Positions 7,377-16,445 of a stretch of DNA of 64,000 bases are shown piece by piece. Each line of letters begins with the position of its first letter. Positions within the stretch are counted from its first letter, which is position 1. The stretch is from an uncultured Prevotella sp. GTDB taxonomy: Bacteria; Bacteroidota; Bacteroidia; Bacteroidales; Bacteroidaceae. The notes under the pieces were generated by a model. It did not search any database, was not told the DNA's origin, and was given only the letters and a program-made list of their open reading frames with translations. The DNA lies in NCBI GenBank assembly GCA_900539625.1, contig UQCW01000004.1, forward strand, positions 1 through 64,000, in the 5' to 3' direction. The position numbers and the translations under genes are program-made.

Positions 7377-7455
7377 GTTGTTTAAAGGAGCATTCCTTAA
7401 AAACGGAATGAGTTTTAGGAATCCTCTCAATGGTTTTTTGAGAGGCTTGTTGCTC

Positions 7456-9822
7456 TTATTTCACGGTCAAGGCACGTTTTATGATGTCGGTCAGCGCTGC
7501 ATAGTGGTCGCGTGTTGCTTGATCGGTGGTGCGTGCAACTTTCAGACGTGAGGAGAGCGTCCGTAACGCGCTCAGCATGTTGGCGTGTGTTGGACTTGTG
7601 ACGTCCCCGCCTTTGTAATATCCAACGAGCGTTGTCACGTATGTCGTTTGCAAAGCTCTTCTGTATTCAGTGGTCTTGGCACCGCTTGCTGTTTCCTTAA
7701 ACAACATGTTGGTCAGGTCTTTCAGAAAGTCGTTCAGCGGATATTCGGGTGTCATTTTCTCAAGTCGTGACGATTTGAGGAGATTTCCCATCACGTTGCG
7801 TCCGATACCGATGGTCAGGACTTGCGGATTTGCCATCAGGCGGTTCATGTAAGGCACATTAATGAGCCATGTCGGTTCGGTGAATATATGTCGGTTGATG
7901 TAATCGAGCGCGTATTTCTGTTTCTCGCGTGAGAGGTTGGTGAATACAGCTCCCGGTTCGTCCACCGTTTTATAGTCTTTGTAGACACCTGCAATGTTTC
8001 CTGCCACGTGGTTGGCGTAGCGGTTGAACTGTGACAAGACTTGGTCGTACATTGACGAGAGGTTTTTGCCATAGATGTCATTGCTTTCATAGGTCCATTC
8101 TGGGAGCTGCTTGATGATGCGTTTCAGGTTTAAGATACCATATTCGCTTGCTTTCACAGCATCGTCTCCCAAGTCTTCTCTTTGACAGCGTGAGTCGTTT
8201 GTCGTGTTGGTTTCCCCGTCGCCAAACCAGAGACGGCGGTTACCCCGCAGCGTTTCGCTGGTCATCTTTTCCAGTTCCCAGTGGTCGCTTTCAGCGTCGT
8301 AGGCATTCCACATCGGCGTGTATCCCCATTTGATGGCCCAGCAGTCGTAGTCACCAATGCGGGGGAACATTCCGGCGTGCGTGATGCTGTCTTCCGGTTG
8401 TGCCACGTAGTTGAATCGGGCATAGTCCATGATAGACGGCGTGTGTCCGTTGGCTTCCAGCCAGGCTCTATTTCTCAGACTGTCGACGGGCACTGTGCTT
8501 GACGAACCGAAATTGTGGCGAAGTCCCAATGTGTGTCCAACTTCGTGTGACGACACGAAGCGGATGAGCTGTCCCATGAGTTCGTCGCTGAGTTTCATTT
8601 TGCGGGCTTCGGGGTCAACACATCCAGCCTGAATCATATACCAGTCGTGGCAGAGTCGCATCACGTTGTGATACCATCCGATGTGTGATTCAATGATTTC
8701 GCCCGTTCGTGGATCGTGAATTTGCGGTCCGTAGGCATTTTCAATGGGCGATGCATAATAGCGGATGACAGAGAAGCGGGCGTCTTCCATCGACATGCTG
8801 TCGCAGCCGACAGGCCATTCTTTAGCCATGATTGCGTTTTTGAATCCGGCGTGTTCAAATGCCTTTTGCCAGTCGTTGACACCTTGGATGAGGTAGGGGC
8901 GCCACTTCTTCGGCGTTGCGGGGTCGATGTAGTAGACAATTGGTTTTTTGGGCTCTACCAGTTCGCCGCGTTTCATTTTTTCCATGTCGGTGCTGTCTTT
9001 CGGCTCCAGACGCCAGCGGGTGATGAAACGCATTGTTTCAGAGCGCTGCTGATTGTCGGCAAAGACATAGTATCTGTCAGAGAAGTAGCCAACGCGTGGA
9101 TCGAAGAGGCGTGGAATCATGGGGTCTTTGGGGAGGAGAACAAAGGAGATGTTGAGTCCCAGGGTGACACGTCCCGTGTTTGAGCCAGCGATGGTGCTGG
9201 TGGTTGAAGTCATCCATGTCTTCACCATTCTGATTTCCGTGTTTAAGGGGAATGTCTTGATGCTTTCAATGTATGATGCTTGCGGCATGTATCCTTGCAG
9301 GCCAAATTCTTTTTTGATGTCCCGACTGACACCCAGGGCAGGGTTGTCTTCATTGAAGAACGACGTGACTTTGACCAGATAGTGTCCGTTTCTGTGTCCT
9401 TCAATCTTGAAGGTGCCGATGATGGGGTTGTTGTTGCTCGTTTTGACGGCGCGGTCGATGGCATCCATCGAATTTCCCATGTTGACCATGAGGTCAGACC
9501 TCAGCAGCATGACATTTCCTGGCGCTGGTTCCCAATAAACGGTTTGCTGGTTTACGGATTCGCCGCCATATTTTCCCGTCCCTGCCGGTGTAGAGGTGAA
9601 ACGCACCGTGGCCAGGAAGCGTCGGGAGAGTAGGGAATCGGGGATGTCGAAAAAGTAGTCGGCATCACGTCTCAACACGCCAAAAAGTCCCTCTTGTCCG
9701 CTTGTGAAGGCAGATTGCGACTTCGTGGTGGTTGCAGCAGGTTTTTTTGACGGTTTCTTGTCCGCCATTGCTGTGCAACACATGGTGGCTCCGAGAAGCA
9801 CCAATAAAAATGACTTCTTCAT
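7456..9822 (-). CDS. Secreted zinc-dependent metalloprotease (DUF5117/DUF5118 type)
   Basis: 788 residues with an N-terminal signal peptide (KKSFLLVLLGATMCC, cleavage near AMA). The zinc motif HEVGHTLGLRH at 426-436 is of the metzincin form HExxHxxGxxH. Upstream lie the DUF5118-like head and the DUF5117-like region, downstream a long helical C-terminal part, matching the large Bacteroidetes family of exported metalloproteases. Substrates are unknown; the location is periplasm or outer membrane. The start lies 27 bp after the stop of the 232-residue gene, so the two are probably co-transcribed with rlmD upstream. Cysteine in GATMCC could allow lipidation, but no clean lipobox is seen. Confidence 0.88.
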   Translation of the reverse strand: MKKSFLLVLLGATMCCTAMADKKPSKKPAATTTKSQSAFTSGQEGLFGVLRRDADYFFDIPDSLLSRRFLATVRFTSTPAGTGKYGGESVNQQTVYWEPAPGNVMLLRSDLMVNMGNSMDAIDRAVKTSNNNPIIGTFKIEGHRNGHYLVKVTSFFNEDNPALGVSRDIKKEFGLQGYMPQASYIESIKTFPLNTEIRMVKTWMTSTTSTIAGSNTGRVTLGLNISFVLLPKDPMIPRLFDPRVGYFSDRYYVFADNQQRSETMRFITRWRLEPKDSTDMEKMKRGELVEPKKPIVYYIDPATPKKWRPYLIQGVNDWQKAFEHAGFKNAIMAKEWPVGCDSMSMEDARFSVIRYYASPIENAYGPQIHDPRTGEIIESHIGWYHNVMRLCHDWYMIQAGCVDPEARKMKLSDELMGQLIRFVSSHEVGHTLGLRHNFGSSSTVPVDSLRNRAWLEANGHTPSIMDYARFNYVAQPEDSITHAGMFPRIGDYDCWAIKWGYTPMWNAYDAESDHWELEKMTSETLRGNRRLWFGDGETNTTNDSRCQREDLGDDAVKASEYGILNLKRIIKQLPEWTYESNDIYGKNLSSMYDQVLSQFNRYANHVAGNIAGVYKDYKTVDEPGAVFTNLSREKQKYALDYINRHIFTEPTWLINVPYMNRLMANPQVLTIGIGRNVMGNLLKSSRLEKMTPEYPLNDFLKDLTNMLFKETASGAKTTEYRRALQTTYVTTLVGYYKGGDVTSPTHANMLSALRTLSSRLKVARTTDQATRDHYAALTDIIKRALTVK

Positions 9823-9849
9823 TTTTTTGAGATTAGGTTTTGTGTGGTG

Positions 9850-10548
9850 TTATTGGTTAAGTGTTTTTGTAAATGTTTCGTAGGATATTTCCAAACGGCT
9901 CAATTCATAATTCTGGAGTTTCAGTGAAAATTGTCCAGGTAGGTCTTGCAGGTCAAAATAATGACGCATGATGCTTGCCATGTTGTATGCCCGTTTGTTG
10001 TCTTTCTTCAGCAGGACGATGTAGTGGTGTCGTATCAAATCCTTGTTTTCTTCCTCTTGCCGCAGGTTTTGAAACAGGAGAAAGTAGCAGAGATCGGTTT
10101 CTGCACGCTGAAGAGCGTTGAGCCGGAATTCTGTGTCTTTGGCAAATTCGTCAAGCAGGATGTCGGCATCTTCGCGGCGACTTGTGACCGGGAGCAGGCT
10201 GTCTAATATTTTCCGGCAGTCAATGTCAGAACACCCTGCAGAGAATTGGTGGAGACGTTCGTCTTTCAGGTTGAGCAACGCTTTGGCATGCAGTTTGGCT
10301 GCGGCTTTCAGAAACGTGCCCAAGAAGGCTTTCGGCTTTTGTGGCACGATGTCGAAGAAAAGTGTCATGAAAGCCGACGGGTTCGTCATGGCAGGCAATA
10401 ACTCTTCTGCAAGCATGTAGCTCGCCGTTCTGAATTCGCTGTGGCTCAACTGGTTCAGCAGACAGGATAACGCTGAAGAGTCGGCCTCTGCAACCAATGG
10501 CTGCAGGCGTGCAGACAAGCGGCTGTTGTGTCGGTGGACGTTGGTCAT
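9850..10548 (-). CDS. Hypothetical protein (232 aa)
   Basis: 232-residue, leucine-rich, mostly helical soluble protein without signal peptide or membrane segment. I do not recognise the family; the general look (alternating helices with ALLNLKDE and QRAETDLCYFLLF segments) suggests a helical-repeat scaffold. It lies 47 bp after rlmD and 27 bp before the secreted metalloprotease on the same strand, so it is likely the middle gene of a three-gene operon. No catalytic motif is visible. Confidence 0.75.
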   Translation of the reverse strand: MTNVHRHNSRLSARLQPLVAEADSSALSCLLNQLSHSEFRTASYMLAEELLPAMTNPSAFMTLFFDIVPQKPKAFLGTFLKAAAKLHAKALLNLKDERLHQFSAGCSDIDCRKILDSLLPVTSRREDADILLDEFAKDTEFRLNALQRAETDLCYFLLFQNLRQEEENKDLIRHHYIVLLKKDNKRAYNMASIMRHYFDLQDLPGQFSLKLQNYELSRLEISYETFTKTLNQ

Positions 10549-10595
10549 TGGGATGTTGGCTTTTGGAGGTTGACTCTGCTATCGGTTTACTTTTT

Positions 10596-12026
10596 TTATT
10601 CCGCCTTGTTTCTCTTTTCGAGCAACACGACATTCTCAACGTGGTGCGTCTGAGGAAACATGTCGACAGGTTGTACTTTTACGACACGGTATGCCTCGTC
10701 AAGGAGCGTCAGATCACGTGCTTGCGTGGCAGGGTTGCAGCTCACATATACGATGCGTTTTGGCTCTGCAAAGAGAATTGTTGAGATGACGTCGGCGTGC
10801 ATGCCAGCACGTGGAGGGTCGGTGATGATGACATCGGGGCGACCATGCTCGTTGATGAAATCCTGTGTGAGGATGTCCTTCATGTCGCCAGCGTAGAACA
10901 GAGTGTTGTTCAGGTGGTTTAATTCTGCATTCACCTTGGCATCTTCAATGGCTTCCGGGACATATTCAATGCCGATGACTTTTTGGGCCTGATGAGCCAC
11001 AAAGTTGGCGATGGTTCCTGTTCCAGTGTATAAGTCGTAAACGAGTTCGTTGCCCGTCAAGCTCGCAAATTCTCTGGCCACTTTATACAATTCGTATGCC
11101 TGCAAGGAGTTTGTCTGGTAAAAACTTTTCGGACCGACCTTAAAGCGCAGATTTTCCATTTCTTCGTAGATGTGGTCTGTTCCAAAGTATGTGCAGACGT
11201 CCAAATCGCCAATTGTGTCATTGCATTTCGTGTTGTTTACATAAAGCAGAGAGGTCACCTCTGGGAATGTTTTGTGGATGAATGCAAGCGTGTCTTTGGC
11301 CTGGGCCTCTTCTTCAGGTGTGTGTATGCAGAATTGCATCAGCAACATCAATTCGCCTGTTGTTGATGTGCGAATCATCATGTTGCGCAGCAGTCCATGT
11401 TGGGCGCGGTAGTCAAAGAAGGAGAGATTGTTTTCAAAAGCATATTCGCGGATGGCGTTGCGTAGACGGTTGTTGATGTCTGTCATCAGATGGCATTCTT
11501 CAATGTCCAGAATTTTGTCGAAGGCTCCCGTGATGTGAAACCCAACGGCGTTCATATTGTCATACACTTCGCCTGAGGCCACCTGCTCGTTTGTCAGCCA
11601 TTTTTTGTTGCAGAATCCAAATTCCAGTTTGTTTCGGTATTCTTGTGTTTTCCGGCTTCCGAGAATAGCGTTGATTTCCGGCAGTTCCACCTTGCCAATT
11701 CTCCGCAAGGTTTCTTCAACCTGTTTCTGCTTGTGGTGTAGTTGCAGTTCGTATGGCAGAATCTGCCATTTGCAACCGCCGCATACTCCAAAGTGCGGGC
11801 AGAATGGTTTTGCGCGGTCGGGGGAATACTGGTGGAAGTTGACGGCTTCAGCTTCTGCAAAACTGTGTTTTTTGCGGCGGATTTGAAGATCGACAACATC
11901 TCCAGGTATGACAAACGGAACGAAAACGGCCAGGCCGTCAACTTTTGCGATGGCTTTTCCTTCTGCTGCGATGTCAGTGATAGTTATGTTCTCGAGTAGT
12001 GGTAACGGCTTTTTCTTTCTTGCCAT
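10596..12026 (-). CDS. rlmD: 23S rRNA (uracil(1939)-C(5))-methyltransferase RlmD
   Basis: 476 residues of the RlmD/RumA family, which methylates uracil C5 in 23S rRNA using SAM. An N-terminal TRAM domain (about 10-65) precedes the iron-sulfur site FCPHFGVCGGCKW (C76, C82, C85). The methyltransferase domain has YDLYTGTGT (SAM loop), TDPPRAGMH and the nucleophile cysteine in VSCNPATQARDL. Length fits. Family members differ in whether they modify position 747, 1939 or tRNA U54, so the exact target is inferred. First gene of the likely rlmD, hypothetical, metalloprotease operon. Cytosolic. Confidence 0.9.
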   Translation of the reverse strand: MARKKKPLPLLENITITDIAAEGKAIAKVDGLAVFVPFVIPGDVVDLQIRRKKHSFAEAEAVNFHQYSPDRAKPFCPHFGVCGGCKWQILPYELQLHHKQKQVEETLRRIGKVELPEINAILGSRKTQEYRNKLEFGFCNKKWLTNEQVASGEVYDNMNAVGFHITGAFDKILDIEECHLMTDINNRLRNAIREYAFENNLSFFDYRAQHGLLRNMMIRTSTTGELMLLMQFCIHTPEEEAQAKDTLAFIHKTFPEVTSLLYVNNTKCNDTIGDLDVCTYFGTDHIYEEMENLRFKVGPKSFYQTNSLQAYELYKVAREFASLTGNELVYDLYTGTGTIANFVAHQAQKVIGIEYVPEAIEDAKVNAELNHLNNTLFYAGDMKDILTQDFINEHGRPDVIITDPPRAGMHADVISTILFAEPKRIVYVSCNPATQARDLTLLDEAYRVVKVQPVDMFPQTHHVENVVLLEKRNKAE

Positions 12027-12251
12027 GTTGGTAGAATTTATTTGTTATGTCAGTTGGTTGGCAAAACTGTTTGGCAGGATTCCTTCCGTGCTCTTTTGTA
12101 AATCCAAAGCAGGAAGTGCTTCTGTCTTATGAATCATAAAAAAACAATTTCGCGTTCCATTACTTTTGCTTGGTGCAACTTTAAAACAGTGTTTTTTGGG
12201 CTAAATGACAGGTGTGGCAGCAGAGTTTTTAGTTTCTGACCACGTGATTCA

Positions 12252-14315
12252 TCAGAATCCCCCCTTGAGAATGGCGTATGCCTTATACAAACCCAGTTCT
12301 CCCGCTTTGCTGAGGTCTTGACGTGCTTTGTCTTTTTCGCCTTGTTCGAGCAAGAGCAGTCCGCGGTTATAGTAGGCTTCTGCAAACATTTTGTCGGCCT
12401 TTATGGCTTCTGAAAAATGTTTGATGGCCTGTTTCGTGTCTCCCGTCTTGGCTTCGATACATCCTAAATTATATAGAGCATATTGGTTGGGCAGTTCCGT
12501 GCTGCTTGCCAACTTCTTCAATATTGTTGCGGCCGCGTTGAGTGTTGCCTTATTGCCAGCAGCCAGTCGGTCATCAGTCAAATGACCTCCCCTTTGGTTT
12601 GCGTTGGGGGCGATGGCCGGTGTGGCAGATGGTTGTGAAGCCAGAAACTCGAAATATAAAATTGTGGCTTTTTGGATGTCAAGCACAAATTTCATTTTGG
12701 CATTGCTGTTGGCGTCAGACGCTTTCTGCAGCAGTTTGTTGGCCAAAGGGTAATCATATCTGTCTGAGGCAATCACCGACTGTGCAAACAGGCTGTCGGA
12801 TTCAGATTTGAAACGCTTGCAATTAGTTATCCTGTCGGCCTTTTGGCTTTCATCGGAACTGCTGTGTGCGTATTCCGCAGAGAATTCAAGTGGTGCAACA
12901 CCTGCCATCTTTTGCGAAATCTCAGCCGCTTGTTCAACGAAGGCAACAGACCGGTATCTTTTGTTGGCAGCCGGAGCATTGAAGGTGAACAAGAATGGGC
13001 GGATCAGCGTCTTGTCGGTCGCTTTGTTCTGCACACGTCCAAACAAATCAGCAGAGAGCATCCTTCCGTAGGCCGACCCTGTGGAGTCGTTGTCGGCATC
13101 CTCAACGAGTTCTTGGTATTTGTCGAGGCTGTGGTCGTTGTTTTGTCGCCAACGCTTGACGGGATAGCGACGTGATGATTTGCCGAAGAACATGTCTAAG
13201 TTGGCGCGTGCCACGACACTCTCATCGTTGAGCGCACCGCGCACGTCTCCGTATTTCCTGCGGCATTCGGCACGGGCATAGTAGCCATAGGTGAAATTGG
13301 GAAACTGCCGTATGATTTTAGTGAAATCAGCCGCAGCTCCGCGGTAGTCTCCCGTTTCTTTTCTCAGCAGGGCGCGGTTGTAGATGGCCATGACATTATC
13401 GGGTTCCTTGTTGATGACAAACGAGAAATCGTCGATGGCCTTGTTGTTGCTCCCGACCAAGGCCAGAAGAAGACCGCGGTTGTAGTGTGCCACGAAATGC
13501 TGCGGAACGAGGCTAATAGTTTTGTCGTAGTCTGCAATGGCATCTCCAAACAGGTTCATCCCGTGGCGGGCCAGGGCACGCGCCAGATAGCATTCGTAGT
13601 TGTTTGGCTGTAGTTTTATGGCGATGGAAAGACACGAATCGGCTTCCTCATAGCGTTTTTTTTCAAGAGCATATCTTCCCTTAAACGACCATCCATCGGC
13701 ATTCTCAGGATTCAATTTCAAGAGCTTGTCAATGTAATTGATGCCCTGTACGGTGTCTTTTTGCGCCAGAGAAATTTGTGCTTTTATAGCGTAGGCTCTG
13801 TAGAAATTCGGTTTGAATTTGAGCAGTGCGTCAATATCTTTCAGCGCTTTATCGTATTCTTTGAGTTGCAGATGGCATAGTCCGCGGTTGTATAATGCCC
13901 CCTCGTCTTGTGGTTTTTCTGCAATGGTTTTGGTGTAGTCTTCTGCCGCCTTATCGTATTGTTCGAGGCGGATGCGGCAAAGACCACGCAACTGGTACAC
14001 TCCAATTTGAAACGGGTTTGCGTTGATGGATTTCGTGCAGTCTTCCTCCGCTCCCGTGTAGTCATCAAGGATAAATTTGGTGTATGCACGGAAGTAATAA
14101 GGTTCCCACAGAAATGGCTTGGCCTCAATGACCTGGTTGAAATAGTGGATGGCGGTCAGATAATCGCTTGAAGCCAGAGCACTCCTTCCCATGAAAATCA
14201 CTTGGTCGGTGTTTATTTGTGATAAAAGCGGGCATACGGAGAAAAGCGCCGACGCAATGGTGGCAGTCAGACGTTTGCGCCACGTTGCCATTATCTGTTT
14301 GTTGGCCTTTGTCAT
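12252..14315 (-). CDS. Exported tetratricopeptide-repeat protein
   Basis: About 687 residues from the ATG at 14315; the same frame also has ATGs at 14342 and 14291. A signal peptide (WRKRLTATIASALFSVCPLLSQ) follows either start. Ten or more TPR units fill the protein, with typical A.AY.NRGLLL repeats around residues 30-330 and again at the C-terminus, separated by a Ser-rich middle. TPRs mediate protein-protein contact, here presumably in the periplasm; related Bacteroidetes proteins are annotated only as TPR proteins. It is separated from rlmD by 225 bp and from def by a terminator, so it appears monocistronic. Confidence 0.88.
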   Translation of the reverse strand: MTKANKQIMATWRKRLTATIASALFSVCPLLSQINTDQVIFMGRSALASSDYLTAIHYFNQVIEAKPFLWEPYYFRAYTKFILDDYTGAEEDCTKSINANPFQIGVYQLRGLCRIRLEQYDKAAEDYTKTIAEKPQDEGALYNRGLCHLQLKEYDKALKDIDALLKFKPNFYRAYAIKAQISLAQKDTVQGINYIDKLLKLNPENADGWSFKGRYALEKKRYEEADSCLSIAIKLQPNNYECYLARALARHGMNLFGDAIADYDKTISLVPQHFVAHYNRGLLLALVGSNNKAIDDFSFVINKEPDNVMAIYNRALLRKETGDYRGAAADFTKIIRQFPNFTYGYYARAECRRKYGDVRGALNDESVVARANLDMFFGKSSRRYPVKRWRQNNDHSLDKYQELVEDADNDSTGSAYGRMLSADLFGRVQNKATDKTLIRPFLFTFNAPAANKRYRSVAFVEQAAEISQKMAGVAPLEFSAEYAHSSSDESQKADRITNCKRFKSESDSLFAQSVIASDRYDYPLANKLLQKASDANSNAKMKFVLDIQKATILYFEFLASQPSATPAIAPNANQRGGHLTDDRLAAGNKATLNAAATILKKLASSTELPNQYALYNLGCIEAKTGDTKQAIKHFSEAIKADKMFAEAYYNRGLLLLEQGEKDKARQDLSKAGELGLYKAYAILKGGF

Positions 14316-14371
14316 GGAGGTTTTTCTGGAAGGATGAAACACAGGAATCGTTTTTGTTCCCTACTTGCATA

Positions 14372-14398
14372 AAGGCAATGGCTGAGTGCCACTGCCTT
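14372..14398 (-). terminator. Putative terminator downstream of def
   Basis: AAGGCAATGGC (14372-14382) and GCCACTGCCTT (14388-14398) pair with one mismatch. On the minus strand the stem is followed by TATGCAAG, so the U-tract is weak. It lies about 140 bp after def and 57 bp before the TPR start. Confidence 0.5.
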
Positions 14399-14540
14399 CG
14401 CAATATTGGTCGGGTTTAGGGAAGTTGAACAAACCGTACAGGATTTCAAATATTTTCTGTCGACTGACTTGCATTCGCCCAACGGCGATGTTGGAACTAA
14501 GATTCCAGGGTGCGTCAGTCTGATGCGGGTGCCGGCCTGT

Positions 14541-15098
14541 TTATTTCGCGCCCTTCGTCTTGTAGCTGCAACGCACCTTCCCTTTCAGCAGGGCAGAAAT
14601 TTTGCTTTTGATCATTTGCTTGCGCAGGGCAGACAGGTGGTCGACAAAAACGTGTCCGTCAAGATGGTCAAACTCATGCTGCATAACGCGTGCTAAGAAT
14701 CCTTCAACCCATTCATCGTGAGGATTTCCCTGTTCGTCAATATATTTGACATGAACGCGTGTTGGGCGGCGCACTGGTTCGTGAATGCCTGGCAGGCTCA
14801 AGCAGCCTTCTTCCATTGATTCCGTTTTGCTGTTGTCCGTTTCAATGATATAGGGGTTGATATAGGCGTGGCGGAAGTCTTTGTATTCAGGAAAATCATT
14901 TTTCATGACATCGAGGGAAATTACCACCAAGCGGATGGCTTTGCCAATTTGTGGGGCGGCGAGTCCAACGCCGTCGGCGTGGTCCATCGTTTCAAACATG
15001 TCTTGGATGAGTTGTTGCAGTTCAGGATAATCCATGGTAATATCCTCAGCCGTTTTTCGCAACACGGGCTGTCCGTATGTGTAAATTGGTAAAATCAT
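14541..15098 (-). CDS. def: Peptide deformylase
   Basis: 185 residues, normal length. All three family motifs are present: GVGLAAPQ (43-50), EGCLSLP (97-103, with metal ligand C99) and HEFDH (141-145, two His metal ligands plus catalytic Glu). The enzyme removes the formyl group from nascent peptides at the ribosome. It lies 76 bp downstream of ruvX on the same strand, a gene order (ruvX-def) common in Bacteroidetes, and the two are probably co-transcribed. Confidence 0.96.
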   Translation of the reverse strand: MILPIYTYGQPVLRKTAEDITMDYPELQQLIQDMFETMDHADGVGLAAPQIGKAIRLVVISLDVMKNDFPEYKDFRHAYINPYIIETDNSKTESMEEGCLSLPGIHEPVRRPTRVHVKYIDEQGNPHDEWVEGFLARVMQHEFDHLDGHVFVDHLSALRKQMIKSKISALLKGKVRCSYKTKGAK

Positions 15099-15174
15099 AA
15101 TTCTTTGTTATACATATTTTCTTGGATATAAACCGGCTGGCAAAACCGGTGTTTGGGACACGTCACTGTTTGAT

Positions 15175-15591
15175 TTACATCATTGAACTTCCCATGTATG
15201 ATTGCAGAATCAGCGTCGCACTGATTTCGTCCACCAGCGCCTTGTTTTGCCTGCGTTTTTTCCCGAGTCCGGCATCTAGCATCACTTGGTGGGCAATGGT
15301 CGATGTGAAGCGCTCATCATAGCGAACGATGGGCAGACTGGGAATTTCGCGTTCAAACGCTTTGATGAAATTGGCAATGCGCGCTGCGTTTTCAGACGGA
15401 CAGCCGTTTAGCTGTGTCGGCCATCCAATCACGATTTTCTCAACATCTTCGCGCGCAATGTAGTCCTTCAGAAATTTCATGAGGTCTTTGGTGTCGATTG
15501 TTGTCAGACCGCCTGGAATTATTTTAAGGGGGTCTGTTACAGCCAACCCTGTGCGCTTTTTACCATAATCAATTGCAAGAATTCTACCCAT
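15175..15591 (-). CDS. ruvX: RuvX/YqgF-family RNase H-fold nuclease
   Basis: 138 residues from the ATG at 15591. An upstream in-frame TTG at 15600 overlaps the -7 box and is rejected. Family marks are ILAIDYGKKRTG with catalytic D7 or its neighbour at the N-terminus, VIGWPTQLNG, YDERFTS and a C-terminal VDEISA acidic motif. YqgF proteins act in pre-16S rRNA 5' processing in several bacteria and were first proposed as Holliday-junction resolvases; which applies here is not decidable from sequence. Followed by def. Confidence 0.92.
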   Translation of the reverse strand: MGRILAIDYGKKRTGLAVTDPLKIIPGGLTTIDTKDLMKFLKDYIAREDVEKIVIGWPTQLNGCPSENAARIANFIKAFEREIPSLPIVRYDERFTSTIAHQVMLDAGLGKKRRQNKALVDEISATLILQSYMGSSMM

Positions 15592-15597
15592 AGCATG

Positions 15598-15605
15598 CAA
15601 AGTTA
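15598..15605 (-). promoter_or_regulatory. -7 box immediately upstream of ruvX
   Basis: TAACTTTG on the minus strand ends 7 bp before the ruvX ATG, so the transcript would begin at or next to the start codon. There is no exact TTTG at -33, which lowers confidence. Confidence 0.5.
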
Positions 15606-15730
15606 TTCAAAACAAATCAGATAATGTGCTTTGGCGGTAGCGATTTTTCAGTATCCCCTTATTCTCTTGTCAAAAAAACGCATTTGCCAGCGTTGTTTTG
15701 GGTGCCAGCGAGGAATGTTGCCGCCTTTTT

Positions 15731-15880
15731 TCTTAGTAATGGTGAAAGAATAAATTGATCAATTTTGACCTGTATTTTTGTTGGTTTTGGTATTTTCAAA
15801 AACGGCAAAAAAACAAGGTATAAGAAATAATTCCTTACTCCATAAAATTGGTCAAGTTATTTTTTTACCATTACTTAGTA
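15731..15880. mobile_element. MITE-like element, family 2, copy 1
   Basis: Terminal inverted repeats of about 35 bp: CTTAGTAATGGTGAAAGAAT at the left and its near-complement ending CCATTACTTAGTA at the right, both leading into TTGAYCAATTTT-like sequence. The internal part holds ACAAGGTATAAG and AATTCCTTA, found again inverted in the copy at 28135. No coding capacity. Its right tip provides the TAA stop codon of the minus-strand phosphoesterase gene (15875-15877). Confidence 0.85.
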
Positions 15881-16426
15881 CACCTTCAGTTGCTTCAAAA
15901 CGCTTCCATCAAGGAGTCTCAACGACAGGACACCGTCTTCGAGCGTGGCGAATGTTGACGGGTTGCCACCCTTAGGGAATGTGGGCGACCCTGTGTTGCA
16001 TATAGCAGGGCCTCCGTTTTCAGAAGGATTGATGCCACACAAATGTGTGTGGCCGTAGAAAAACACCTCGCAACAGCCCTTTGGGGGGAGGTTGCCTTCG
16101 TTGACGATGTGTCCGTGTGTGAGGAATATGCGGTGTTTTCCATCGGCAACGATAGCATAGGTACTCATGATGGGGAAGGGGAGGAGCATTTGGTCGACCT
16201 CGCTGTCACAGTTGCCCCTAACGGCAACGATGTCTTTCTGGTATTTTGAAAGAATTTCAACCACTCCTGGTGCGTCAAGTCCTTCTGGCACACCGTTGCG
16301 CGGACCATAGTTCAGCAAATCGCCGAGCAATAGGAGCATGTCATAGTGTCCGTTATCGTAAAATTTCATGACTTTTTCCAAAATCGGACGTGAGCCATGT
16401 ATGTCTGATAATATCAAGAATCTCAT
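15875..16426 (-). CDS. YfcE-family metallophosphoesterase
   Basis: 183 residues, close to E. coli YfcE (184). The calcineurin-like metal motifs are in order: LSDIHGS near 7-13, LLGDLLNYGP, VRGNCDSEVD, LTHGHIV and FYGHTHLCG. The family hydrolyses phosphodiesters with Mn2+ in vitro; physiological substrates are unclear. The final tyrosine and stop codon come from the tip of the adjacent MITE-like element. Only 19 bp separate it from uvrB upstream on the same strand, so it is probably co-transcribed with uvrB. Confidence 0.9.
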   Translation of the reverse strand: MRFLILSDIHGSRPILEKVMKFYDNGHYDMLLLLGDLLNYGPRNGVPEGLDAPGVVEILSKYQKDIVAVRGNCDSEVDQMLLPFPIMSTYAIVADGKHRIFLTHGHIVNEGNLPPKGCCEVFFYGHTHLCGINPSENGGPAICNTGSPTFPKGGNPSTFATLEDGVLSLRLLDGSVLKQLKVY

Positions 16427-16445
16427 AATTTATTATAAATAGATG

